Shown here piece after piece: positions 7,293 through 14,558 of a stretch of 40,454 bases of DNA. The stretch is from Nitrospinota bacterium. Lineage in GTDB: Bacteria > UBA8248. The notes beneath the pieces were generated by a model, which saw only the letters and a list, made by a program, of their open reading frames with translations, was not told where the DNA came from and searched no databases. Position 1 is the first letter of the stretch; every line of letters begins with the position of its first letter. A program made the position numbers and the translations under genes. The stretch is taken from positions 1-40,454 of the forward strand of contig JAPPHK010000028.1 in NCBI GenBank assembly GCA_028820795.1, in the 5' to 3' direction.

Positions 7293-7333
7293 CAATACCG
7301 CTTTCGCCTTTGCACATTTCCCGGATGACAACC
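7293..7333. repeat. 41-bp repeat, copy 1
   Basis: CAATACCGCTTTCG (14 bp) and TTTCCCGGATGACAACC (17 bp) are identical to 10604-10644; only the short middle differs. The two copies bracket the tauABC operon as direct repeats about 3.3 kb apart. Confidence 0.7.
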
Positions 7334-7610
7334 TCGCCTCGAAACCCCTCAAAGACTCACAAATCATTCCATACAAGAGCCGGGCAAAATTCACGATCCT
7401 CATATGATTCGATCCCGACCGAGGAAAAAGGATGTGACCAAATCGAAAAATATACAGGGCGGATTCGCGTATCGCCCGGCTTGAGTCGTGTGCGCATTCA
7501 TTCTCCGCGCCTTTCGTGGCTCCGCATACGGTGTGGCGGACGGCGGGACAACCTGATACGATTACCGGATAATTCGCGACCAATCTCAAACGGGTATAGG
7601 AGACAAAACC

Positions 7611-8609
7611 ATGAAATCACGTCTGCGCAAAACCATTCTGGCGCTCGCCGTAGCTTCGCTCGGTCTTGCCGGCGGCGCGCAAGCGGCCGACGTCACCATC
7701 GGCTATCAGCTCCTTTACGGTCCGTGGAAGGCGAAGATGAAGGAAATCCGGGCGAAGGGCCTTGGCGGCAAGAGCATCGAATTCGTGAAATTCACGTCCG
7801 GGACCGAGGTCATCAACGCGATGGCGTCGGGTTCGGTGGACATATCCCTCAGCGGATCCTCGCCGACGGCGGCGGGCTACAGCCGGGGCGTCGACCTCCA
7901 CGTCATCTACGTCTACGACAACATCAACGACGCCGAAGCGCTGGTCGTGGACGAATCGATCACGGCGCCTCAGGATCTCAAGGGCAAGACGATCGCGGTG
8001 CCCTTCGTTTCCACCACCCACTTCCACATGATGTTCGCCCTGGAGCAGTTCAACATCTCTCCCCGGGCGCTCAAGGTCATCGACATGTCGCCGCCGGACA
8101 TGATCGCGGCCTGGGAACGCGGCGACATCAACGGCGGTTTCGTCTGGGACCCCGCACTCGGGCGCATGAAGAAGAAAGGACGCGTGCTCATCACCTCCGG
8201 CGATCTCAGCAACTGGGGGAAGGCGACTTTCGATGCGATGCTCGCGCACAAGAGTTTCACGAAGAAAAACCCCAAATTCGCCTGCCAGTGGGTGAAGATG
8301 GTGGCGACGGCCGATGCGCACTATCGCGCCAACCCGGGCGAATACGGCCCCGGCACCGCGAACGCGAAGGCGATCGCCGCTTCGGTGGCCGGCGACGAGT
8401 CCCAGGTCGGCGGCGTGCTCGCCCTCTACGGCTATCCGTCGCTGAAGGAGCAGATTTCGGCGACCTGGCTCGGCGGCGGCGTGCAGAAAGCGCTGCGAGC
8501 GACTTCGGAGTTCCTCAAGTCCCAGGGCAAGCTCGACAAGGTGCTCAAGAGTTACGCGGATTCCGCGACGCCGAGATTCGCGAAAATGGCCATGGAAGGC
8601 GGCTGCTAG
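7611..8609 (+). CDS. tauA: TauA-like sulfonate/taurine ABC transporter substrate-binding protein
   Basis: 332 residues. The Sec signal peptide has basic MKSRLRK, a hydrophobic core and a cleavage site after AQA (about residue 25), so it is periplasmic. The mature protein is a type II periplasmic binding fold of the TauA/SsuA/NMT1 group: VTIGYQ near the start, the hinge region GSVDISLSGSSPTAAGYSRG, and GDINGGFVWDPALGRM (about 178-193), a recognisable TauA-like signature. AGGAG lies 8 nt before ATG. It is the first gene of tauABC, 105 nt before tauB. The preceding 280 bp contain no clear promoter. Ligand specificity (taurine or another alkyl-sulfonate) is inferred from family similarity. Confidence 0.88.
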   Translation: MKSRLRKTILALAVASLGLAGGAQAADVTIGYQLLYGPWKAKMKEIRAKGLGGKSIEFVKFTSGTEVINAMASGSVDISLSGSSPTAAGYSRGVDLHVIYVYDNINDAEALVVDESITAPQDLKGKTIAVPFVSTTHFHMMFALEQFNISPRALKVIDMSPPDMIAAWERGDINGGFVWDPALGRMKKKGRVLITSGDLSNWGKATFDAMLAHKSFTKKNPKFACQWVKMVATADAHYRANPGEYGPGTANAKAIAASVAGDESQVGGVLALYGYPSLKEQISATWLGGGVQKALRATSEFLKSQGKLDKVLKSYADSATPRFAKMAMEGGC

Positions 8610-8714
8610 ACGCCGCGGGGCACGGGCTACCGACCCCGGGGCGTCCCGCGGAGGCGGTATGACGGCGCAGCCTTCGCGGCCAACCCGGGGCCGATCCCGG
8701 ATCGGAGCAAGCCA

Positions 8715-9515
8715 ATGACCGCGGTCATCAGCCTCAACCAAGTCGCCATGGTCTTCCCCTCCCTCCAGGGACTGGGCAGCGTTCAGGCGCTCGAAGACAT
8801 CAATTTCGAGTTTCGCGATAACGAGTTCGTGGTTGCGCTCGGCGCGTCGGGCTGCGGAAAGACGACGCTGCTCAACGTCATCGCCGGTTTCCTGCCGCCC
8901 ACGTCCGGCGACATCAAGCACAAGGGCGAACCGGTGACCGGGCCGGGAAGGGACCGGGGCGTCGTATTCCAGAAGCACGCCCTCCTGCCCTGGCTCAACG
9001 TCATCGAGAACACCGGGTTCGGCCTCAAGCTCCAGGGCGTGGCCGGCGCCGAGCGCAGGGCGAGGGCGATGGAGAATCTGGCGCTGGTGGGTCTCTCGGA
9101 CTTCGAGAACTACCCCATCTACCAGCTGTCCGGCGGCATGCAGCAGCGGGTGGGACTGGCCCGGGCCCTGACCTGCGACCCGGACATGCTGCTCATGGAC
9201 GAACCGCTGGGCGCGCTCGACGCCTTCACGCGGGAAAACATGCAGGAACTGATCCTCGACGTCTGGCGGAAGACCCGGAAGGTCGTCTTTTTCATCACCC
9301 ACAGCGTCGAGGAGGCTTTGTTCATGGCGACGAGGCTCATCGTCATGTCGCCTCGGCCGGGCCGGATCACGCACGAATACGAACTGGACTTCTACCAGCG
9401 GTATTTCGACACGGGCAATGCGCGCCAGGTCAAATCGTCGCCGGATTTCATCACGATGCGCGAAGAGATACTTTCCATCATTTACGGTGAAGAGGTTCAA
9501 GAGCAGCCGTTATGA
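8715..9515 (+). CDS. tauB: TauB-like ABC transporter ATP-binding protein
   Basis: 266 residues, usual length. The complete ATPase motif set is present: Walker A GASGCGKT (43-50), Q-loop VFQKHALLPW (84-93), signature LSGGMQQ (138-144), Walker B MLLMDEP (158-164), D-loop ALDA, and H-loop His196 in THSVEEA. GRDRGVVFQKHALLPW and the C-terminal MREEIL stretch fit the nitrate/sulfonate/taurine subfamily. ATG at 8715 follows GGAGCAAGCC. The stop overlaps tauC by 4 nt (ATGA). Confidence 0.93.
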   Translation: MTAVISLNQVAMVFPSLQGLGSVQALEDINFEFRDNEFVVALGASGCGKTTLLNVIAGFLPPTSGDIKHKGEPVTGPGRDRGVVFQKHALLPWLNVIENTGFGLKLQGVAGAERRARAMENLALVGLSDFENYPIYQLSGGMQQRVGLARALTCDPDMLLMDEPLGALDAFTRENMQELILDVWRKTRKVVFFITHSVEEALFMATRLIVMSPRPGRITHEYELDFYQRYFDTGNARQVKSSPDFITMREEILSIIYGEEVQEQPL

Positions 9516-10405
9516 AACTCGGTATATTCTCGCGCCGCAAACCGGAGGCCGTCGACCAGTTCGGCGTGCCGGGACGCGGCAACAGCACGGCGATCAGCGC
9601 CGCGACCATCGTGCTTATCCTGGGCGGCTGGTGGGTCGCGACCCAGCTCGAGCTCGTCCGGCCGCTGTTCCTGCCATCGCCCGAAATGGTCATTTCGAAA
9701 TTCAACAAGATCGCGTGCACGGATTACTATTTCGAGCATTTGCTGGTTGTGCTCGGCGCCCGGGCCGAGGTCACGGCCAAGTGCTTCGGCTTCAGCGAAC
9801 ATACCCTGCACGAGCACATTCTCTGGAGCCTCTACCGCGTTTTCGGCTCCTTCTTCCTGGCCGTGGTCACCGCGGTGCCCATCGGGGTCGCCATGGGCAT
9901 GAGCCGTTACGCGCGGGGCGTCTTCGACCCGCCGATCGAGTTCTACCGCCCGATCCCGCCGCTCGCCTACCTGCCGCTGACCATCATCTGGTTCGGCATC
10001 GGCGAGTCGGGCAAGTTCTTCCTGATCTACCTGGCCTGCTTCGCGCCCATCGCCATCAACGCGCGCGCCGGAGTGCGCTCCGTATCGGTCGAGCAGATCC
10101 ACGCGGCGTATTCGATGGGCGCAACCAGCGGGCAGGTGATCCGCCAGGTCGTGATCAAGGCGGCGCTGCCGGAGATACTCACGGGAATGCGGGTGGCGAT
10201 CGCCTTCGGCTGGACGACGCTGGTCGCAGCCGAGATGGTCGCGGCCAAGGCGGGAATCGGCGTAATGGTGCTGAACGCCGCTCGCTTCCTGGCGACCGAC
10301 ATCGTGTTCCTCGGGATCGTGGTGATCGGCGCGGTCGCCTTTGTTTTCGATTTCATCATGCGGCGCATCGAGGGGACGCTCGTCCCCTGGAAGGGCAAGG
10401 TCTGA
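9512..10405 (+). CDS. tauC: TauC-like ABC transporter permease
   Basis: 297 residues, inner-membrane permease of the BPD_transp_1 family with about six membrane segments. The cytoplasmic EAA loop that contacts TauB is recognisable around EQIHAAYSMGATSGQVIRQ. LFLPSPEMVISKF before the first conserved helices is typical of TauC/SsuC. Odd point: about 30 extra residues (CTDYYFEHLLVV ... CFGFSEHTL, about 71-101) lie where relatives run straight into the HLxxSLxRV helix. They contain two cysteines and may form an extra loop. ATG overlaps tauB's TGA. No tauD-like dioxygenase or sulfonate monooxygenase follows, so this is an importer without adjacent catabolic enzymes. Confidence 0.9.
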   Translation: MKLGIFSRRKPEAVDQFGVPGRGNSTAISAATIVLILGGWWVATQLELVRPLFLPSPEMVISKFNKIACTDYYFEHLLVVLGARAEVTAKCFGFSEHTLHEHILWSLYRVFGSFFLAVVTAVPIGVAMGMSRYARGVFDPPIEFYRPIPPLAYLPLTIIWFGIGESGKFFLIYLACFAPIAINARAGVRSVSVEQIHAAYSMGATSGQVIRQVVIKAALPEILTGMRVAIAFGWTTLVAAEMVAAKAGIGVMVLNAARFLATDIVFLGIVVIGAVAFVFDFIMRRIEGTLVPWKGKV

Positions 10406-10450
10406 ACGCTTCCCGCCGCGCTTTCCACAGGGTCGGACGCATATGTCCGC

Positions 10451-10490
10451 TGGCCCCTGTCCCTGTCCGAGGTCGCGACCTGTCCTTACA
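10451..10490. repeat. TGTAGGG-family palindromic repeat (partial)
   Basis: Contains CCTGTCCGAGGTCGCGACC and ends TGTCCTTACA. It shares the junction CTGTCCGAGGTCGCGACCTG with the copy at 18961-19009. The 555-bp gap 10406-10960 holds this, the 41-bp repeat and a possible gene remnant. Confidence 0.65.
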
Positions 10491-10603
10491 AGGTGGTGCG
10501 GTTTTGTTCGTCTGCCGGCGCGGGGTAAAGTGATCAGAAATCGCAAGCGAATGTTATCCGCTCCCTTTTTCCTGTTCGAACGAATACGACCGGACGCAGC
10601 GAA

Positions 10604-10644
10604 CAATACCGCTTTCGGCTCACCGAATTTCCCGGATGACAACC
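10604..10644. repeat. 41-bp repeat, copy 2
   Basis: Second copy of 7293-7333. Here the middle forms a small hairpin (TTCGG/CCGAA on the minus strand). It lies 200 bp after tauC. Confidence 0.7.
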
Positions 10645-10735
10645 ATCGCCCCGGTTTGTAAACTGTCCGGCGGTGAATTACACATCTACCGATGATGCCC
10701 GGCAACTGAGATAAAGAAACCATGGCGCGAGTAGG

Positions 10736-10882
10736 GACGAAGAAGGCTTAACCCAATACCTCACAGAACGAAAGAGCCGGACCGGCGAGAAATATGTCGG
10801 CGGCGCCGTCGACGATGATCGCCTCACCACCCTGCCGCCCTACGGCGACCTGAGCGAGGGCCGCAGGAGTGGAGATTCGTAA
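10736..10882 (+). pseudogene. Possible start-less gene remnant
   Basis: A 48-codon open frame with protein-like content (DEEGLTQYLTERKS, then GEKYVGGAVDDDRLTTLPPY) ends in TAA but has no start in frame. An ATG at 10722 in another frame stops after nine codons. One indel would join them. No family recognised; it may be chance in GC-rich DNA. Confidence 0.25.
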
Positions 10883-10960
10883 GGCGCTGACTCCGAACCC
10901 CGACTCTTCCCATCACCGAGCCGCGGTGGTATGCCTTCGCTCTTGCGAGCGGCGGCTTGG

Positions 10961-11938
10961 CTACGGCGTGTGGTGGGCTCCGAATACCCCGAGCACGGTC
11001 TCGTTCCCGTCGGCGGTGGTGACGCCGAAGGTTCCTGCCGCGCTCATGGGCATCGCATCTCCTCCGCTCCCGTAAAACTGACCTCCCCACTTGCCTCCGT
11101 ATTGTCGCCCGCGGAAGGTCATGCTCGTCTCACCCGTAAAGAACCCGGAGTGGTCATCGCCGATTGGAGCCGTCTCCAGGCGCAGTACGCTCGGCAAACT
11201 CTCAAGCCCCTCCGAAATCGCTATTATCTCCTGCCGAAAATCGCTGATCGCGCCCCCGACCGTCCCCAGCCCGTCGGTCCCGGCGTCGAAGTCGGCCGTC
11301 AAGCTTACCAAGCCCGAAAGCACCGCGCCTTGGGCTTCGTCAGTTGCGATCCACGACATGATTGCAGTGCCTTCGAAGATGGCTGATCCGGTGAGCGGCG
11401 CAACCGCTGATTGTGGAAGCGGGTTGGATCCGTCCATGAACACTCCAAACGCCATCGCCTCGAGTATCTCACGGGTATATATCTCCGGGAAGTTCCCCTC
11501 CGCATCCAGAAACGACGAGGGCACAGTCGCCCACCACCCGCCGACGAGATAGTCGGCGTCGGTACCCACCTGGGGTTGGACGAACAGGTTCACCTCGCGC
11601 AAGTCCCCGTTGGAAGTGCGCTGGACTGCTCCGTCCCCATGCCAGCCGCGTACGGTGAATCGGGCGGGTCCTATCGAAACCGACCCGCCCCCCCGCACTT
11701 CTGCGCGCGCGAAGACCGCTCCGTTTTCGATCCGGGCGGTCGCATCGACGGTGTCGACGGTCGTCCCGTTCCGCACGTTGGACGACTGCGCGACACTGCC
11801 GGGGTTCGGAATCGCCTGCGCTGCGATCGAAGGAGCGGGCCAGCGGTCCATCGTTCCAGACCCGCCACCGCAGCCTCCCAGAACAATGGTGAGAACTGTC
11901 ATCAGTGCTGCTGTCAAATTATTGCCACGACGTGCCAT
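10961..11938 (-). CDS. TbpB-like surface lipoprotein
   Basis: 325 residues. The lipoprotein signal has basic MARRG, a hydrophobic core TAALMTVLTIVL and the lipobox LGGC with Cys23 for lipidation, followed by GGGSG. The C-terminal part reads MTFRGRQYGGKWGGQFYGSG, then AGTFGVT and a final LGVFGAH. This is the eight-stranded barrel signature of the transferrin-binding protein B / factor-H-binding-protein group (TbpB_B_D), which often forms Slam-exported surface lipoproteins. A single barrel of this kind is shorter than true two-lobed TbpB, so its ligand is unknown. Start: ATG at 11938 with the ideal AAAGGAGG 5 nt upstream; an ORF extension to 11965 is not needed. No TonB receptor or Slam gene is nearby. 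The upstream region is AT-rich with a 17-bp dyad (12120-12136). Confidence 0.82.
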   Translation of the reverse strand: MARRGNNLTAALMTVLTIVLGGCGGGSGTMDRWPAPSIAAQAIPNPGSVAQSSNVRNGTTVDTVDATARIENGAVFARAEVRGGGSVSIGPARFTVRGWHGDGAVQRTSNGDLREVNLFVQPQVGTDADYLVGGWWATVPSSFLDAEGNFPEIYTREILEAMAFGVFMDGSNPLPQSAVAPLTGSAIFEGTAIMSWIATDEAQGAVLSGLVSLTADFDAGTDGLGTVGGAISDFRQEIIAISEGLESLPSVLRLETAPIGDDHSGFFTGETSMTFRGRQYGGKWGGQFYGSGGDAMPMSAAGTFGVTTADGNETVLGVFGAHHTP

Positions 11939-12119
11939 AGCTTCCTCCTTTGGATTCGTCGACAAGGGACTTGGCGCTAGCGTGTTTAATCAGGGACTGA
12001 AGCACATGGTGGGGAAACATGGCCGAGCCACGTACCAGTCTTGACAACCAGAGGGGCTTGTTACCAGCCGATGGTGGCGAGTACACACGTTTGTTTGAAC
12101 GCAGCATGAAAGAATAACT

Positions 12120-12136
12120 TAAATAAAATTTATTTA
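12120..12136. promoter_or_regulatory. AT-rich 17-bp dyad upstream of the lipoprotein gene
   Basis: TAAATAAA and TTTATTTA are arranged around a single T, about 180 nt before the lipoprotein ATG in an island of low GC. It could be an operator or a promoter-proximal element. It is not a good Fur box. Confidence 0.35.
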
Positions 12137-12643
12137 TCCTTCAGTTAATATTTGCAAAAAACTCTCAGCCAGAAAAGTTCTTACCAGCTAACAACGAAGC
12201 AGTCCTCCTCTCGGCTCCCGTGCGCGAAGCTGACGCATGCCCAGCCCCCTAACGGCCATCAATACACGAATGCTACCGTCTGTCCCTGGCCACATTAGGA
12301 GGAACATCGTCACCGCATCTATTTTGCTACAGCTTTGGGGTCCTCAGGACGAGAGCAGGCCTCGACGTTTACACAGGCCCTCGACCGAGAGTAACGGCTT
12401 GACGAACACGGAGAAGAAACATATTTCAAAGTGAGACTTAACCTGTACCTCTTGATTGACTATACCATATTATAGCTGATCTATACCACCGTTTCTTTTC
12501 ATAACAAGAAGCAAAGCTTCGCAGGCTATTCCCCGAACAGGGAAACGATTCAACCCTCGCGACGCCTCGGCCTCTCCGGGGGTTTATTTTTTCCCCCACC
12601 TTCAAGCAACCTTCATCCCCGCCATAGCACCCCACCCGCTTCT
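12137..12643. other. Gene-free interval, no family recognised
   Basis: About 500 bp with only short ORFs. A 65-codon frame at 12237-12434 has no family features. Small hairpins occur (GAAGC/GCTTC near 12510; GGGGG/CCCCC around 12578-12597). An A/T-rich stretch near 12457-12485 on the minus strand contains TATAAT. It could hold an untranslated RNA or decayed gene; nothing is certain. Confidence 0.3.
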
Positions 12644-12822
12644 ATGATAAGAAACCGTTTCTGTTTTCACTTCACACCCAGCACTTGGAGAAGCCGTGAA
12701 CGACAAAATCCGCCTGCTCGTCACAGGCGGGTCTCAAGAACGCATACCCTGAAGATATTCGGCCTGAATTGATTTCGCTCGAAAGTTTCATCGGTGATGT
12801 AAGACTTCTGAACTTGCGGTAG
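12644..12822 (+). repeat. 178-bp duplicated segment, copy B
   Basis: Partner of 5932-6109, one base longer in its first third. The same 40-codon frame is open (residues 13-26 are KNAYPEDIRPELIS) and ends with TAG at 12820. The hairpin core and about 33 surrounding bases are identical to copy A. A GGAG before GTG at 12696 offers a start in a different frame, which hits TGA after 18 codons. It lies 47 bp after the doxX stop, on the opposite strand to doxX. Confidence 0.7.
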
Positions 12823-12869
12823 CTCTCGCTCTTTATTCGGTCGCACTCCCTCCTCGGTCGGGAATGGCC

Positions 12870-13334
12870 TCACTCCCCCATACGCATTCTGCTTCTCGTC
12901 AGGGCGTCGATGGAGAGGGGGCCGCCTCCCATGAGGAGTATCGCGGTCGTGGCGAGGAGGAGGAAGAGCGAGTATTCGTATCCGCCGGCGACGGCGGCGC
13001 CGGTCTGGGGGTTCGTGACGATGCCGTGCATGAAAAAACCCTGGTCGAAATGCACGAACGCGGCGGCGCCCGCCATGATGGGAAGATTCATCAGGGCGCC
13101 CAGGCGGGCGTAGAGCCCGATGATCAGGAGCGCCCCGCCGACCAGGTGGCCCAGCAAAACGGCCCACGCACTGACGGTGGGCAGAGGGATTCCCATCGAT
13201 GCGTTCAGGGCGGCGAGGCGCTCCACGCCGATCACCAGCCATCCGTAATAGCCGTGCAGAACGTAGTAGACGCCCAGAGAGACGCGAAGCAGGGCGATTC
13301 CGTATGTCTGATACGGCCTCAACCTCGGGTTCAT
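12870..13334 (-). CDS. DoxX-family membrane protein
   Basis: 154 residues with four hydrophobic segments, the DoxX/DoxD-like architecture. The first (about 12-30) begins GIALLRVSLGVYYVLHGYYGW, with the typical R in the first helix and H in VLHG. Further helices lie around 58-75 (LLGHLVGGALLIIGLYAR), 80-100 and 120-142. NLPIMAGAAAFVHFDQGFF fits the family. The inner-membrane function is unknown; some relatives act in redox or sulfur metabolism. ATG at 13334 was chosen from GGAAGAG 3 nt upstream and family length, over a longer frame to 13361. A strong dyad at 13364-13387 lies 30 nt upstream. Confidence 0.82.
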   Translation of the reverse strand: MNPRLRPYQTYGIALLRVSLGVYYVLHGYYGWLVIGVERLAALNASMGIPLPTVSAWAVLLGHLVGGALLIIGLYARLGALMNLPIMAGAAAFVHFDQGFFMHGIVTNPQTGAAVAGGYEYSLFLLLATTAILLMGGGPLSIDALTRSRMRMGE

Positions 13335-13363
13335 CGACTCTTCCCCAATCAATGTAAACACTT

Positions 13364-13387
13364 ATATTCGCGCAATTACGCGAATAT
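13364..13387 (-). promoter_or_regulatory. Candidate operator upstream of doxX
   Basis: ATATTCGCG and CGCGAATAT form a perfect 9-bp inverted repeat with a 6-bp spacer, 30 nt before the doxX start. A TATAAG sequence overlaps its gene-proximal end. It is typical in size for a dimeric repressor site. Confidence 0.5.
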
Positions 13388-13403
13388 CGCCACCCCTGCC
13401 ACA

Positions 13404-13692
13404 AGGGGTTGTTGAAAAACCCTTCTCCGCCTCATCCTGAGTAGCGGCGACGCCGCGTATCGAAGGATGCCCTCTCGACCGATGAGGAATGGTGGTTTTG
13501 CTCCTCGCTTTTGATCGTCATTCCGGCGAATGCCGGAATCCAGGGACTTTGCTTTTGTATTTGTCTTTTCGCTGTATCGTTTTTGGGGGTCGTCCTGCGA
13601 TTCGGTGTCCCCGTCTGAATTGGATTCCGGCATTCGCCGGAATGACGGCGGTGGTCAATTACAAGCGGGGAGGGGCTTTTTCGACAACACCC
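13404..13692. repeat. Composite repeat with a perfect 26-bp inverted pair
   Basis: The ends carry inverted GGGGTTGTTGAAAAACCC-like sequences (13404 onward; degenerate at 13675-13692). Inside, 13517-13542 (starting GTCATTCCGGCGAATGCCGG) and 13621-13646 are exact reverse complements around a 78-bp spacer. Each half is itself nearly palindromic (ATTCCGGC/GCCGGAAT). This has the form of a paired REP element (BIME or REPIN) and resembles repeats common in proteobacteria. It fills most of the 500-bp gap 13335-13834. Confidence 0.75.
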
Positions 13693-13834
13693 AAAAACGC
13701 GGGGCGATTTGACCCGCGCGCGAAATGTGATAGAAGCAAAACGCGGCGCAGGCCATACGCCGAGCCGCGAGCCACGTGGAGCAGCCGTTTCCTCCAGCGT
13801 CGCCACCCAAAACTTGGAAAGCAGCCATCCGACA

Positions 13835-14551
13835 ATGAGCGAATCCGAAAAAAAACTATCCTTCAAGAACTTCATCATCCCGCTGGTCCTGGTCCTCGTT
13901 CTGTTCGTTTTCTTCTACTCGGGGCTGGGCCGCTACCTCACCTTCGAGACCCTGAGGGAGAACCAGGGCCTTCTCAAAGATTGGGTGCGCGAGAACGGCG
14001 CAATCGCCGTCATCACCTACATGCTCGCCTACGCGGCGGTCACGATATTCTCGCTTCCCGGCGGGTTGGTGATGAGCATCACGGGAGGCTTCCTGTTCGG
14101 GACCGTCTGGGGCGCGCTCTACATCGTCGTGGGCGCGACGGCGGGGGCGACCGTTCTCTTCATCGCGGCCAAGACCTCGCTCGGAGACCCCCTGCGCGCC
14201 AAGGCCGGCCCCTGGCTCCAGAAGATGGAAGAGGGTTTTCAGGAAAACGCGCTGAGCTACCTGCTGGTTTTAAGGCTGGTTCCCCTGTTCCCCTTTTTCG
14301 TGGTGAACCTGGTGCCCGCGTTCCTGGGGGTGTCCCTGAGCGTCTACGTCATCGGCACGTTCTTCGGCATCATTCCCGGCTCGTTCGTATTCGCCTCGGT
14401 GGGTGCGGGGCTCGGCAGCATTTTCGAGGCGGGGGGCGAGTTCTCCGCCAGGGGGATTCTGACGCCCCAGGTCCTCATCGCGCTCGTGGGGCTCGCCGTT
14501 CTCTCGCTCATCCCCGTGGTCTACAAGAAGATGAAATCGAAAGAGGGTTAG
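13835..14551 (+). CDS. TVP38/TMEM64 family membrane protein
   Basis: 238 residues, inner-membrane protein of the SNARE-associated/VTT (DedA-like) superfamily. A first helix at about 13-28 is followed by re-entrant and transmembrane segments. The core shows FSLPGGLVMSITGGFLFG (about 72-89), then the family-defining LVLRLVPLFPFFVVNLVPAFLG (split here as LVLRLVPLFP about 146-155 and NLVPAFLG about 160-167), with conserved R and paired prolines. It ends in a basic tail KKMKSKEG. The activity is likely lipid scrambling or transport by analogy with VTT proteins. ATG at 13835 begins the acidic/lysine-rich MSESEKK; an upstream extension to 13709 lies in low-complexity repeat DNA. It converges on the methyltransferase gene with 7 bp between stops. 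Confidence 0.88.
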   Translation: MSESEKKLSFKNFIIPLVLVLVLFVFFYSGLGRYLTFETLRENQGLLKDWVRENGAIAVITYMLAYAAVTIFSLPGGLVMSITGGFLFGTVWGALYIVVGATAGATVLFIAAKTSLGDPLRAKAGPWLQKMEEGFQENALSYLLVLRLVPLFPFFVVNLVPAFLGVSLSVYVIGTFFGIIPGSFVFASVGAGLGSIFEAGGEFSARGILTPQVLIALVGLAVLSLIPVVYKKMKSKEG

Positions 14552-14558
14552 TCTTCAC

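Noticed and set aside
6878-7610. CRISPR array suggested by closely spaced palindromes
   Set aside because: The repeats are unlike each other and irregularly spaced with no unique spacers, and no cas gene is present anywhere in the window.
7617-9500. 627-residue open frame antisense to tauA-tauB
   Set aside because: Covers two motif-complete genes on the other strand and reads as Arg/Asp/His-rich low-complexity protein; a shadow frame.
12137-12436. Hammerhead-like or riboswitch RNA upstream of the lipoprotein gene
   Set aside because: A GTCCT/AGGAC hairpin is present, but no CUGAUGA/GAAA core or known aptamer consensus could be found.
12696-12822. Programmed +1 frameshift at CCC TGA in the duplicated segment (prfB-like)
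   Set aside because: Attractive because CCCTGA is conserved in both copies. However, upstream of it the differences are non-synonymous in the GTG frame and synonymous in the frame already used downstream, so no shift is needed at that site.
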